Assembly (NCBI GenBank): GCA_013115145.1 | Contig: JAAPAO010000497.1 | Span: forward strand, 1 to 27,027 | Source of the DNA: Perkinsus chesapeaki | Lineage: Eukaryota > Perkinsozoa > Perkinsida > Perkinsidae | DNA length: 27,027 nt | Reading direction: 5' to 3' | Shown: positions 1 to 10,809 of the stretch, piece by piece | Numbering within the stretch: the first letter of the stretch is position 1 | How the letters are laid out: every line of letters begins with the position of its first letter | Position numbers and translations under genes: made by a program | Notes under the pieces: generated by a model | What the model was told of the DNA's origin: nothing | Databases searched by the model: none | The model's input: only the letters and a program-made list of their open reading frames with translations

Positions 1-44
1 TTCAGCTGTTTGTGTCACTGTCCCCTGACGCGAAGGTTTCAACC

Positions 45-2563
45 TCAGTAAAACGGCCAGTCTTCCTTGCGCAGTAAAAAGAGAGATTCAGTAATTGGCT
101 GGTTGATCGCATCGTTTTTTCTCAATTTCGTCCGGCTAAAAAGCAAAGTCGTACCGGAGTCCGTAATGTCGCTGACCCGCAGTAAGGTCTTGCATATACT
201 CTTCCAACCGAACCATTTTATTATACCTTACCAAGCACTGCTTGGCGAGCAGTAAGGGCCACAGGGGCGGCGCAACTATCCTCCTACTGCCCAACGCACC
301 CGTTTTTTCAGGGAGTTCAGGGCAACTCCCTCGATCGAGGAGCAAGTCGGAGGACACAGGGATATTGTACTCACCCTCTCGGAGGGTTCGGAGCAGGATA
401 CGGTTATCTACCACTTTGAGATATTTACTCGGAACTGTTTGGTAGGAAATTGTTACCCACAAAGTCGAAAGAATCAAGAAACGAATACAGAGAAACGTGA
501 AACAGTAATGCAAGTTATTAGAGGCCGCAGTTACATCACAATCAATCTTTTGCTTTCGCACAAAGCATTAATAAACTGCACCGGATCGACCATAGCGTCA
601 CCGTTGCCGCGGAGCATGTTCTTGTTGCAGCCGACTGGGACGAGCTTCATATCAGAGATAATCTGTTTTCTCAACTTTTTCCATACGTCCGGGCCTTGTT
701 TGTTGGCCCATCGCCTCAGGTTTAATGGAGACATGCTGCCCTCTTGCTCAACTGTAGGGCTGCCAACATTGCGCCATAACCAATCAAGAACGCAGCTTTC
801 TGCACCAAGACGATAGCAGTTAGGCGATAAACAAACAGCCACGAAGAGCTCAGGCGTACAAGTATCTTAATAGGAGGAAGCCTACGCACACATTCAGACG
901 TTATCGTTGAAACATACTGTCACGTCGGCTGTCCCATAGAACTTCCGTCACACCATCGCCTGCGTTTGGCCGCACCAGTTGGACATCTCTCTCGCTTTTC
1001 AGCCATCGTTGATGTTGATGCCAAGCCGAACGACAGAACATGGCATGAGCCTTGATCTCGACTAATGCCAGCGCCTTCGAGCTTCGCTTATCTACTATCT
1101 GAAAGCTTGGATATTTGCAATCATGTAGAGTAAGGCAAGGATGATACCGCAACGTCGACTTCCCCCACCCGTTCTTCGCCTTGCATCCATATGGCTCCGA
1201 CGACCTCTTCAGTATCTTCCGCTCGGATACTTAGTCGATTGCAGATCTTAGAAAAGAATCAAATCACCTGTACGGCAACCAGGTTCGGTAACTCACTTCA
1301 TCGCTGGCCAGGTGCACCTTCACGTCGCTGGTCTCCATCTTGTGGCCGCGAGAGGCTCGATCCCGTCCGATGCTCTCGTCCAACTCATTCCACTGCAGTT
1401 CTACATCCCGCAAGCCGCTTGATTGCCAGTAGGCTTCAGCGCGCTGGAGATCGGCAAAGTCCTTATGGGACACGCGCGCCTTCCTCATCACTTCCAGTTT
1501 ACCCTAAATAGACACTTCCTTAATAACACCCTTATCTCACTGCCCCTGATAAACTACTGAGCTGAAACTTGCGCACAACACTAAATCGATCAACCGTTTC
1601 ATCCTTATGTCTTGTACATTCCAACACACTCAACATAAAGAGGACAACTCAGTGCACCAGCACTTTTATCATTTTAAAGGATCGGCGGCATCGAGACCTC
1701 TCTTACAGGTGTCGCAGGATCCATTAAACCTGGTAGACCGGTCCACTAAGGATTGGTATAGGTGACGATGGATAATGATAAGATTTCCCAAAAACTTTAA
1801 GAAGGTAATTTCAGGATACATTCCAATACCTTCATATTTTCGCACGTTGAGATGGGGACAAAGTAGCCCACCTTTCGTATATCAATTTCATGCTGTCGTT
1901 TAACCATCAGATCCTCCGCTGTTCGCGTGTCATCTGGGTGCTTAGAGCGTATCTTTTTGAGTATCTTTTCCGCGTCCTGTCTCGTCATCGGCCGACTGAC
2001 GTGCTCTAGCTGCCAGGCCAGGGTTATCTCGCCTTCGCCTGGGCTGCCCCACTTCTGTCGCATATCCTTCATAACTCCCAGTAAAGAAGTAAAACTCACT
2101 GACTTCCCGCAGGCAACTGAAACCAGAGCACCGCATAACACATCACCGCGCAACCGAATTTATACAATCCACGAATCTAAGCCTTCAGAAAAAGAAGAGA
2201 CGAATTTCGTAACAGAACCATGAATCTCCCGTTGATCATTGGCCCGGATTCCCACAAGGTTGTCTCCCCGCATTCACTAAAATGTTCGAATGTGAAAGCC
2301 TAAGTCGTCCCATGCCCACCTCTATCAACAAGCAACTGTAGTTGGGGATCTTTGTCCAGCATAAGCTGCTTGTATAACAGCTCATCTCCTTGTCGTAGTA
2401 GTTCGTTACGTGGTGAATCCGCCAGCTCATATGCTAGATTATCAGCGAAGTCCTCGAACTCTCTGTTCCCTTCATCGTCATCTCTAGTATACAACCCACA
2501 AGGAATGATAAGGGACAGACAACGCAGTAGGATTGACAGCAGCGGCTTTTGCGTCCAAGAGAA
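45..2563 (-). CDS. Multi-exon gene with PD-(D/E)XK nuclease-like motif, 5' end not found
   Basis: Unrecognised protein built from joined exons, all phase-consistent: 2563-2330, 2299-2202, 2116-2053, 2009-1830, 1503-1268, 1229-1148, 1098-918, 799-535, 427-375, 329-232, 188-45 (TGA at 45-47). Introns run from 30 to 326 nt and start with GT and end with AG. The 1229-1148/1098-918 junction gives GEVDVAIVD, ten residues, then LVEIKAH. The acidic residue before the first strand end and E-x-K after it resemble the PD-(D/E)XK nuclease core. The flanks are charged and helical (for example RQDAEKILKKIRSK). The C-terminus ends KEDWPFY. No signal peptide or membrane helix is seen in the assembled part. 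The gene probably extends upstream: a coding-looking exon lies at about 2595-2750. The nuclease call rests on one motif. The 30-nt intron 2300-2329 is the weakest join; retention of 1830-1871 as exon is also uncertain. Confidence 0.55.
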
Positions 2564-2594
2564 CTGAGTACAAGGAGGAGGAGGTGAGTTTCAC

Positions 2595-3345
2595 CGATGA
2601 CTCTCCTGGAAGACGAAGGTTCCCGTCACACGTATGGCGTTCGGAGGCTCTAACAAATCGACTTGCAAACGATCCCGGACGACATTTCCTAGAACCAATC
2701 GCATAGTCCCGCTCTTTAAGAAACATCACTGCTCTGTTCCTGTCTAGCTCCAATTAAATAGCATCGCCCCCTAGTCCCCAACCTCTCCCTACCACTCTTT
2801 GTCTAACTCTTGCTGGTATCACCCCTGTGCGGCATGCACTATACAACGTATCCATCACCAGCCTGGCCGCTCTGTGCATCAATCGCCCATGGCATTTCCT
2901 ACCGATCCAAGCTGTGAATGAAGTCGACTTGCCATTTGAGAAGGAACGCATTTATGCTGCTGCTGCTCTACTAGTGAGTTGGCATCCCCGTCGCTCTTCC
3001 GACATGAAATTGGAGTGTCGTTGGCCACAGCAATTTGCCTCCCCTTTTTGCAGTTACGCTTTACGTTGCGAACGGTACGAGCGACATCCGAATTTGAATC
3101 CCCCACTTGCAGGAGTTGATCCGATGGACTGTTGTGGCCAGAAGACTCCTAGTGATGTCGTGTTAATCTCATCATCGGTTCGCCTGGCATGATTCCAGCC
3201 CAAACTAGGAACACAAGCGCGATGCATTGATACGGCCAATAATTAAGCCTTATTTAATGAAAAGGAATGGATGATTCTGATGACAGGCCCTCAAGACGGG
3301 ACTGATGTTCTACTAGGATTGGCGATGCCAGCAGCAGCATGCCAA
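2595..3345. other. Unresolved stretch, probable 5' exons of the preceding minus-strand gene
   Basis: On the minus strand about 2595-2750 reads as charged coding sequence (ELDRNRAVMFLKERDYAIG and on to LPGESS). It can join the exon at 2563 through a 31-nt intron (2564-2594). Higher up, minus-strand frames at about 2880-3240 and a plus-strand frame at 2827-3192 are both open and protein-like, and I could not decide between them. None of these begins with a convincing ATG. 3241-3345 shows nothing I can name. Confidence 0.3.
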
Positions 3346-4451
3346 TCACAACTTTGAATAACTCACATCGTTATAAATCTTCCTCATATTATTAGTCGAC
3401 ACTGAAGTGTACAAAGGATCCTCAAAGAAGTACCTGCCAACAACCGATACTCCAAGTTATCTTCCACGTCATTGAATCGCGTAGCGTTATGGAGCAGGGA
3501 GATATCCGTTCCCTATTCATGGCCATTTGATGCATGTTTGAACTGTGTAAAAGGCAAGTTGGCAGCCAATGCTAGATCCTCGCCTACGATGAAATCGCCT
3601 ACCCTCACAAAAATGCGTCTACTAGAGTCCTAATGTGGAGTAGGATATACAGTGGGAACTGCACTCAAAACACCGAAGAGGCAACATCAACGGGGAAAGT
3701 ATGATGTTCGTCTATGACTCTCAATCTTATGAAACTACTCCAAGTCACCCCGTGCCCGGCGAACTGCATATAATGTCCCAAAACTCTTACCTCGGAATTG
3801 ACCAGAAGAGCCCAGGAAGGCGTCTGATGGCTCTGACCCTCTGGGGACGAAGCCCTATAGGATTGTAATCCGCATAATCTGGTTCATTATCAATAAGACT
3901 ATTAGTGTATCTGATATTGTTCTTCTTTAAAAGCGAGAGCTCTACCCCCCTCCCTTACGGCATAAGAACGTTCTTCAACCTTGGGTTCAGATAGGGAAGA
4001 GCGTAAGCAAACTGTCTGTGCCTATCTGGCCACATTTTACGAAGTTCTTGACGACGAAGGTATCTTAAAAAGCAAGAGATGCACGCTCGACCTCCGGTCT
4101 ACTACCACAAGACTTACACGTCGGGATTGAAAAGGAAATGCCTCCAACCAATGGCCACCATAATACCAAGTGCTGTGCCAAGCAAAGCAGCGTAGTTATA
4201 CGAGGGGACATCATAGAACCATTCCTTCACTTGTTGACGGAATAGGAACTCCGATAGCATCGGATCTGTCTGCCGACGGGAGTAAATGCCATAACGATTA
4301 CGCCACCTTGAGCCACCACATTACCAATAATCCCATTTAAGTCTACTCACCATTGCACTGTGTGGACGCCATTCTCGGAATACATAGGCACACCTAGCTT
4401 GATAGGCGGGCCGTAGTCCCTCAGGCCTCCTAACACCGCACGACGAAACAT
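3346..4451 (-). CDS. Duplicated small mitochondrial-type membrane protein, copy 1 (200 aa)
   Basis: Exons 4451-4351, 4306-4118, 4063-3959, 3910-3791, 3433-3346; introns of 44, 54, 48 and 357 nt, all GT-AG and phase-consistent; stop TGA at 3346-3348. The start MFRRAVLGGLR is short, basic and hydrophobic, like a mitochondrial presequence. Then come MYSENG, a conserved WWRNRYGIYSRRQTDPM segment, one membrane helix (YNYAALLGTALGIMVAIGW), and a basic, aromatic tail with HFLFNPDVY, RRQELRKMWPDRHRQFAYAL and DYADYNPIGLRPQR. The next gene upstream, 4858-5641, is a full paralogue with the same four intron positions. The long fourth intron is the main difference. The family is not one I recognise. An accessory subunit of the respiratory chain or ATP synthase is an inference from size, presequence and single helix. 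Confidence 0.85.
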
Positions 4452-4857
4452 ACTATATCAATATAGCTGATAACAGTAATGTGAGACATAGTTGAAAATT
4501 CAATGGAGCTCAGTAAGAATAGCCGAGCATCTAAAATCAACGACGAGCATCGCTACAAGGACTAAAAAGGAGGTGATGGGCATTTGGAGAACTGCAGCCT
4601 TTACATCAACCACTACACAGAGACACATTTCAAGGAATTAAATGACAGGAAAATGTATATCCGATAAGATACCATAGGGGACTGAAGAGGACTCAACTCA
4701 AGATGGATGCAGTGGTATAAGATATAAACCCTCCCTAAATACAGCAGCAGCATGTCCCAAATACGAACTAGTAATAATAACAGACCCCTAGGGGACTGAT
4801 GTACACGAGATAATAGAGATTAATATCATGGGAGTATTGCCTATATATAATTATACA
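4452..4857. other. Intergenic spacer between the duplicated genes
   Basis: The 406 bases between the stop of copy 2 and the start of copy 1 hold no open frame I can support. The half nearer 4857 is AT-rich. It would serve as 3' region of copy 2 and 5' region of copy 1. No spliced-leader-like or promoter motif is recognisable. Confidence 0.5.
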
Positions 4858-5641
4858 TTAGAGCTCAGAGTAGCCAATGTCCTTATAGATCTTTTGCATG
4901 TTTTTAGTGGATACACTCGTATAAAGAGGATCCTCGAAAAAATACCTGAATAAAGACGATATGGTGCCACGGAGATAAGTGGTAGCCTTCTTCGTCTTAC
5001 TGAGGAATCGACCACAAGGCGTATATGCGACGAAGGGCCATGACCCTCTGTGGGCGAAGACCGACGGGGTTGTAGTCAGCGTAATCCGGCTCGTTATCAA
5101 TAAAGCTGTTCTTGTACCTAAGATGCATTATGAATGATATGAAGGGAGGGGATGGTTGTTACGGAAGGCATAGGTTCTTAAGCTGGGTGTTCAGATAGGG
5201 CAAGGCGTAGGCGAACTGTCTATGCCTATCGGGCCACATCTTACGGAGCTCTTGACGTCTAACGTAACTAATAGGGAAGGTTAACATATTAATGAAAGAT
5301 ATCTTTACACATCAGGGTTGAAAAGGAAGTGCCTCCAGCAAATTGCAATGCAGATGCCGAGAGCTGTCCCGACCAAAGCAGCGTAGTTATACGAGGGGAC
5401 ATCATAGAACCATTCCTTCACTTGTTGACGGAATAGGAACTCCGATAGCATCGGATCTGTCTGCCGACGGGAGTACAGACCATAACGGTTACGCCACCTA
5501 AAGCAGCATAATTTGTTAATGTTGGTCAGGGTCGACTCACCATTGGACTGTGAAGGAACCGTTCTCCGAATACATAGGGACGGAGAGTTTAGTAGGAGGG
5601 TGATAGCACCTCAACCCACCGATAAAGGATCGACGTAACAT
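4858..5641 (-). CDS. Duplicated small mitochondrial-type membrane protein, copy 2 (199 aa)
   Basis: Exons 5641-5541, 5497-5309, 5267-5163, 5117-5001, 4945-4858; introns of only 43, 41, 45 and 55 nt; stop TAA at 4858-4860. The protein opens MLRRSFIGGLRCYHPP (presequence-like), then WWRNRYGLYSRRQTDPM, one membrane helix (YNYAALVGTALGICIAICW), NPDVYVRRQELRKMWPDRH, and ends KNMQKIYKDIGYSEL. Exon phases equal those of copy 1, and exon 4 is one codon shorter. Only 111-nt-scale spacing to neighbours, with the phospholipase gene starting divergently at 5835. Function unknown; the predicted place is the inner mitochondrial membrane, inferred from the N-terminus and helix. A single-frame reading sees only the last exons and misreads intron 4 as coding. 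Confidence 0.87.
5374..5475. repeat. 102-nt tract identical to 4183-4284 within exon 2 of the tandem pair
   Basis: The two copies of exon 2 are identical over 102 nt, third codon positions included (4183-4284 and 5374-5475, offset 1191). Sequence on both sides, still inside the exon, differs at many synonymous sites. This pattern fits a recent gene-conversion tract. Confidence 0.85.
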
Positions 5642-5834
5642 GTCCAAAAACACTACAGTAGGCACACTCACTCCAAGAGGGAACGCGAAGCCCAGCAACA
5701 ACCACGCGCGTTGTAAAAAGCGCGCGCCCTCGTGATCGATTCAACTGATGCATTTTGATACGGCAAAACTTCGAGGATGCAATCTGAGTACGTGGGGAAG
5801 GCATTTGCCCGTCTGAATACCATCTTTTTGTTTT

Positions 5835-8528
5835 ATGAATGCTGTTAGGTTCGTCTGGGTTCACGAACCGTGCTTTGGTGAGGGTCCAGCGCCGACATCT
5901 GTCCAACAGTCTGGTGCTACTAGCGAGTCCACGAAGACCTCATGGACAGCCTTCCCTCAATGCGACCAGAACAGGCTTAATGCAGCTATTATATCTGGCA
6001 AAGTACTACCAAAACTTCCTTTAATCGTGCTCCAAGATACCCTTCAGGACGAAGCGTTTGTCTACGGGTATCGCTGGGTGGTCCATGTCCGCAATGGCAC
6101 GATGTCTCCTCGCTTCTGGAAGGCAAATACGAGGAGAGTTATGAGAGTTTTGTGGCATAAAGAAGGTCAGATCGCCAAGAGCTTAGTCTGATTGTTCGAA
6201 ATACTTTAAAGACGTATTTGCCTCGAAACTTCTAGTAGGGAGGAAGACTGGGAGGCCTTATCATAGTAGGAGGGATGGAGATGATAATGTGTCGACTTAG
6301 GCCTGCCTTACACAGAGGAGGAGTCCTTGATGATAGACTCCTGGGCACGGTCACCGATAGACATAGGCAAACCTTTAGTAGTGTTAGTGATAGGTGGGAT
6401 TGTGAAGGTGGCATAGAGATGTAAGGTACTACCAGATGGTAAGAGACGTATTGAAGTTAATACGGAAACACAGGAGATAGTGGAGGTCATAATTGGATGG
6501 TTTACAAGGTGATGATGTGAAGGCGGATATACCGTATACTGCCGGGCCATCACTGCTGAGGGATTCTGGACTACTTCACTGGGGCTGGTGCAACAGCTCA
6601 GTGCAGAGTCTAGACAAGAACACAATACGAAATAATAGATAGGATGTAGAGTAACAAAGATTACTTTGGTATTATATATCGTCTCTGACATAGTGTTCAT
6701 TACGGAGCCCTCCGAGCCGCCGTCATATTGACTCACCTTAGCGCAGTATAACAAAGATTATCAGTCATACTATTGACAACACCCATTAACATCTTTCCCC
6801 TCCTCGTCTAGTCCCAAGATCCCCATCACCCGCGGTTGGCCTAGCATTCCTGTCCACGGTGACTCTGCAGTGCCGGTATCAGATCTAGTAGGTTCAGAGG
6901 GCATTCTGGTTCATGTAGTATCATATAGGTTATTTGCATCCATGGTATCGGTGAGCATCTATGGTCTCAGCAGGCCTTCGCTCAACCAGGCCTGGTCGAG
7001 CAGTGCCGAGGCCTTAGGGTGATGGTCAACGATACAAAAAAGGAAGCTAGTACCAAACGGATAGAGTGAGGGAGAGGAGTGCATGGCGGGGGGTAGAGTT
7101 ACTAAGGTTTTTGCCGGTCGAATGGCACTCGGTGATCCATTCAAATGACGATGCAGTTAAACGTCAACTGGAGGCTATCACATTACCATCAGTTCCGATG
7201 CTACGTAATAGTGTGCTCGGGGGGGAGAGGGTTATGTGGGTATGACAGGCACTATGACAAATGATTGCATATCTGATGTATTGTTTTATCAAGGATCACA
7301 ATATCAGAATAAGATAAGGGAGACAGTTGTGCGAAATATTAATAAAACTGTAGGAAGGGGGGACTTCTGGGGCGCTATGGTTTCACCATTGATCAAGATG
7401 ATACGGCAAGCGTTTATGCCTGCAATTCTCGCGGCCCTGAGCCGCCGCTCGACCCTTGAACAGTTGAGCTCCTTATGGGGGGGACACGACACAAGAAGGC
7501 TCCATGGACTCACGGCCCTGGGGTCCTCTTTCCTTGAAGCCTTAATAACTCACATTGCTGATGTTTATTCTGGGCCACTCTCACTGGTAGGTCCAATCGT
7601 ATCTATCTTCATTGGACGCATCAAGTCCTGTTCCGAAGATATCCTTTATATGCCATTCGCTGGGATCAGTGATTATATACGATATTCTGCATAGGCAAAA
7701 GGACACTAATGTCATACATAGAGGAAGCTCATACCGTATTTCCCTCTGATCGTAGATCCCGGCTACGGAGCGTCTGGACTTTGGTCCCACCCTAGTCGTT
7801 ACCATTCCTTGTCTGTTTCTCATCGGCTCTCCAGTGGCACTCTTTCTGACCTGTCGGGGATCTTGCGCGGATATCATTCCTGAGGTGAGGATTCCATCCA
7901 AGTCCAGCCATCATTTTGATCAGCACGTTTGTCATCGACTATATAACGTATTCAATCCCACCGACCCCGTAGCGTACCGGATAGAGCCTCTGCTAAGCCT
8001 GCGAATGAGGAGCGCCCCACCAGAGCACGTACCGCACTTCTCTCAACTCCCCAAAGAATCCTGGTATAGGTGCCAGCCTTCAGTGAAGGCGGCGGGGTTC
8101 GAGCCCACGTCCAACTGAAAGGAGTAATGAAAGCTCTTGCCGATTCAGCGTATGAAGTTGCCACCAAAGACGGTGGCATCAAAAACGCGTTTATCGGTCC
8201 CATGAAATCATTCCTCGGGCTCGACGCTGATGAGGTAGCGGCGCGCATTATCGTTACCGGATTGGCGGTGTCAGATGGACAGCCTTCACACGGCAATTGA
8301 AAGTGTTATGGCAATTAATGGGGGAGAGAGGATTGACTGGGTTGGTGGCCTCAGGCGGCGAATCTTAGGTTGAAGCGTGCACAGGTGCTTCAAGAAGGGT
8401 TGATAGAATCAGCGAACGATTACGTCACAGCAGTAGTGAGCCACAATCGTTACTTCAACAACGAGGACTTTGCTGCCTTTGTGAAGCACAAACTCGCTCA
8501 GCCAAGTGGATCGTCGAGCAGTTATTGA
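5835..8528 (+). CDS. DDHD-domain phospholipase A1 (intracellular PLA1 family)
   Basis: Hydrolyses phospholipids at membranes (family knowledge: DDHD1/DDHD2/SEC23IP). Exons: 5835-6165, 6301-6377, 6426-6485, 6561-6607, 6812-6887, 6929-7065, 7107-7210, 7249-7349, 7591-7710, 7756-8028, 8070-8234, 8275-8340, 8385-8528 (TGA), about 566 aa. Order of motifs: N-terminal W-x-F and RRVMRVLWHKEG region; VICIHGIGEHLW; FLPVEWHSV; SDVLFYQGSQY; the nucleophile elbow CHSLGSVIIYDIL (serine in GxSxG-like CHSLG); LIGSPVALFLTCRG; NPTDPVAYRIEPL; INGGERIDW; SHNRYFNNEDFAAF. Candidate name-giving DDHD residues are D in TDPVAYR, D in RIDW, H in SHNRYF and D in NEDF. The usual G before HSLGS is C here. A 39-nt in-frame candidate intron (7885-7923, GTGAGG donor) would shorten it to about 553 aa. 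Exons between 6301 and 6811 are the least certain. Confidence 0.85.
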
Positions 8529-8639
8529 TATGTGTTTAGACTTGTCTCGATCATTATAGAAGTGTTCTCGTTGGTGGGCCGGCGGGGGCGGCGGCGTCAG
8601 TCAGTGGTATCCCCGGTAGATTCTGTGACAATTAATGAG

Positions 8640-9515
8640 ATGCCACTGACGTCAGTCTTCAACGGGTTTGTTGACAAACTAGCCAAATACGGTGATTCAA
8701 AGGCGAGCTATGATACAGTGGAGAGCGAGGAAGGAGGGGATCCATATAAGGAATTAGCCCGGCGAGATCAAGTGAGAATAATACCCCAGCCGGGGATCGA
8801 ACCAGGGACCTCGTCAGATACTTGATTTCTTCGAAAGAGATTACGATGATGTAATGGGATATCTCCCTGAAGCGTTGGAAGGCATAGCTCCCAAGGGAGT
8901 GTTGGACCGTGGCAGGGCCGGTATAGAAGAGTACATGGAGGACCTCAGGTGTGCGATAGAATCTGCGCGAGATGTATCATCGCTGTCAGGGTCGCGTACT
9001 ATAACGCTGTCAACGGCGAGGCCTTCCAGAACCAACAGCTAGAAGTACTTGTGCCATTATTGATAGAAAAAAGGGAAAATCTGAAGAAGCTGCTCGTGAC
9101 GGGAATGTCTAGAAACACCAAAGTTTATAAAGTGGGCGATGATGGAACTATGAAGTGATACGTCCAACTTGTCAGGATATGAAGATATCACTTGAGCACA
9201 CTAAGCTGGACATACAGGACAGACTGGACAAGAGGAATATTAAACACCAAGAGCGAATGGAGTTGGTTCCGAAGCTGACCAAGATCATTGGCCGAGCCAA
9301 GTTGGCGAAGTTTCTGGCAACCACTGACAATGGGGCTAACAGTAAGGCACAAGGATTTCGGAAAGGAGAACTTTATTATTATGTTAGGCAACTGTGTAGA
9401 AGTGATGAGCCCGAGCAGTAAGACATCTGAGGAGGAGCCGGCCCTGCGGCAAAGGCGGAAGATCTATTCTAATAAGGAGCTGACGGCTCTGCTGCAACGA
9501 GACGATGATGCATGA
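8640..9515 (+). CDS. Unknown charged helical protein (232 aa, five exons)
   Basis: Exons 8640-8771, 8818-8948, 8990-9131, 9176-9341, 9388-9515 (TGA); introns of 46, 41, 44 and 46 nt, GT-AG, phases all consistent. I place the start at the ATG at 8640 (MPLTSVFNGF). The product is hydrophilic and mostly helical: an acidic N-terminal part (DTVESEEGGDPYKEL, FFERDYDDVMGYL), then a middle and C-terminal part rich in K, E, L and R (LIEKRENLKKLL; KLDIQDRLDKRNIKHQERME) likely to form a coiled coil. It ends QRDDDA. No signal peptide or membrane helix. It begins 111 nt after the phospholipase stop on the same strand. Splicing onto the phospholipase through 8506-8559 is also possible in frame, but the phospholipase already ends naturally at 8528. 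No family recognised. Confidence 0.72.
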
Positions 9516-9731
9516 CGATCTGTGAATAATATTAATGTGAGTTTTGACATGCAACTTCTGGCATTCATCTACTCGTCAGAGTCTGTATTATTATAGTGCT
9601 ATTACTTCTTCATCTTCAACTACAGTGTTGCTAATCCTATATTTCACATTCGCCCCTTTAGCTACTTTTAGTATTTCATGTTGAGTTCAAGTGAAGTAAA
9701 TGTTATCGTTTGTATCATATTTTAAAGATCG

Positions 9732-10013
9732 ATGGTATACACCGGCAGTCGGATACCATGGTATCGAACCTGGGGAGTGTTCTGGCCTGTGGCTTATCTC
9801 ATAGGTGAGCTCGACCAGGCAAATAGCGGATCGGTTCTCATTACTCCAGGTGTTCCAACATTGCTCTACATCGGCCATAGGGTCAAGAATGTCCTCACGT
9901 ACGAGTTAGATTTTGCCCTTGCACGAGAGACATGGAAATATACGAGCAAACCCGAGGCCGTTAGAGAGGCGGTTCCGGAGAGGGTTAGGGATGATCGAAA
10001 AGATGTACAATGA
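9732..10013 (+). CDS. Small one-helix membrane protein (78 aa after splicing)
   Basis: ATG at 9732, TGA at 10011-10013, with one 45-nt intron at 9805-9849 (donor GTGAGC, acceptor CCAG). Removing it joins two hydrophobic halves into one helix, WGVFWPVAYLIGVPTLLYIG. Left in, the helix is broken by polar residues, which supports splicing even though the intron keeps the frame. A short basic N-terminus precedes the helix, and a polar charged tail follows (RETWKYTSKPE then a run of E, R, D, K). This shape resembles small accessory subunits of mitochondrial inner-membrane complexes, but that is inference only. 9516-9731 upstream shows no other gene. Confidence 0.6.
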   Translation: MVYTGSRIPWYRTWGVFWPVAYLIGELDQANSGSVLITPGVPTLLYIGHRVKNVLTYELDFALARETWKYTSKPEAVREAVPERVRDDRKDVQ

Positions 10014-10809
10014 ACTATTATCATGTTTCTCAAAATACTTGTCTTGAGCTGCCAAGTCGGGTCTAGTGGGAAGTGAAATGTGACTGGAATGACTTGTGGG
10101 GCGAGAACACACTTGTCGAAGCCTCGCTGAAGACTGATGATGTGATAGCATGCCGAGAGCATTAACCCGGCTGAGAATCACTGAGCTCAGTGCAAGGCAC
10201 CCAAGAACCTCGGTGCATAACTCAACTGATATAATTGAAGAATCCCTCTCACAGTATTAGAATGGGTGAAGCACGACACGATCCAAAAGTTTACCGTAGT
10301 CAATATCTCCGGTTTACCAGTGGCTGTCCCTAGCACTAGCGTCTTTGAGGATTTCGTCGGCGTCTGTTGAGGTTTACTCGCAAATCTAAGTCGATCGTCA
10401 CCTTCCTGCATTGCGATTTTACAAACGTTCTCGAAGGTGACTAGCATCAAACTGATCAACCTAGTCGAGGCCGAAGCAAAAGTCTAAGCCGTACAAGCTC
10501 TCAGTGAGGATAAGCTCCGAACTGACTTGGGAGTCCATCCCCAAACACGAGTGCTATAAAACGTATTCGAAAGACGGCGAGGTGTTACCTATCAATCGTC
10601 AGACATTCGATAAAAACCTTTGTGTATTGGATGGAACTTCATATTTTCCGTCGACTCAAACACGACAGGATTTGTTGAACTCGTCAATCCATTCATGGAA
10701 ATCAGACAGCTTCATATCAATATCGACCAACATGTCGATTAATAATAGGTATATACAAGAAGGGTCGTCTAATGAGTTACTATCAAGCAGAAGATGTAAC
10801 GAACTCACC
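10014..10809. other. No complete gene; possible decayed or unjoined exons
   Basis: Minus-strand 10459-10187 reads as protein-like sequence (FENVCKIAMQEGDDRLRFAS and further), and 10800-10660 also does (LLIDMLVDIDMKLSDFHEWI), but stops separate them and no intron set joins them cleanly. A plus-strand frame from 10504 is open into the mucin repeat antisense. These may be exons of a minus-strand gene downstream of the mucin-like gene, or remains of one. Confidence 0.3.

Noticed and set aside
2084-2153. Walker-A-like string ACGKS on the minus strand, suggesting an NTPase
   Set aside because: The spliced frame through 2053-2116 reads CLREVSEFYFF and leads correctly into the next exon; the GKS frame is not the coding one.
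6308-6754. Long minus-strand open frame (about 148 codons)
   Set aside because: It opens with TTG and lies antisense to phospholipase exons whose motifs and phases fit the family; it is a shadow.
7236-7694. Plus-strand open frame of about 150 codons
   Set aside because: Only its first part (7249-7349) is coding. It then runs through the 241-nt intron 7350-7590 and on in the wrong frame over the CHSLGS exon.
8084-8812. Two tRNA T-arm or box-B-like strings (ggttcgagccc at about 8097, ggggatcgaacc at about 8793)
   Set aside because: The first is inside a phospholipase exon and the second inside an intron; no D-arm, anticodon arm or acceptor stem is found around either.
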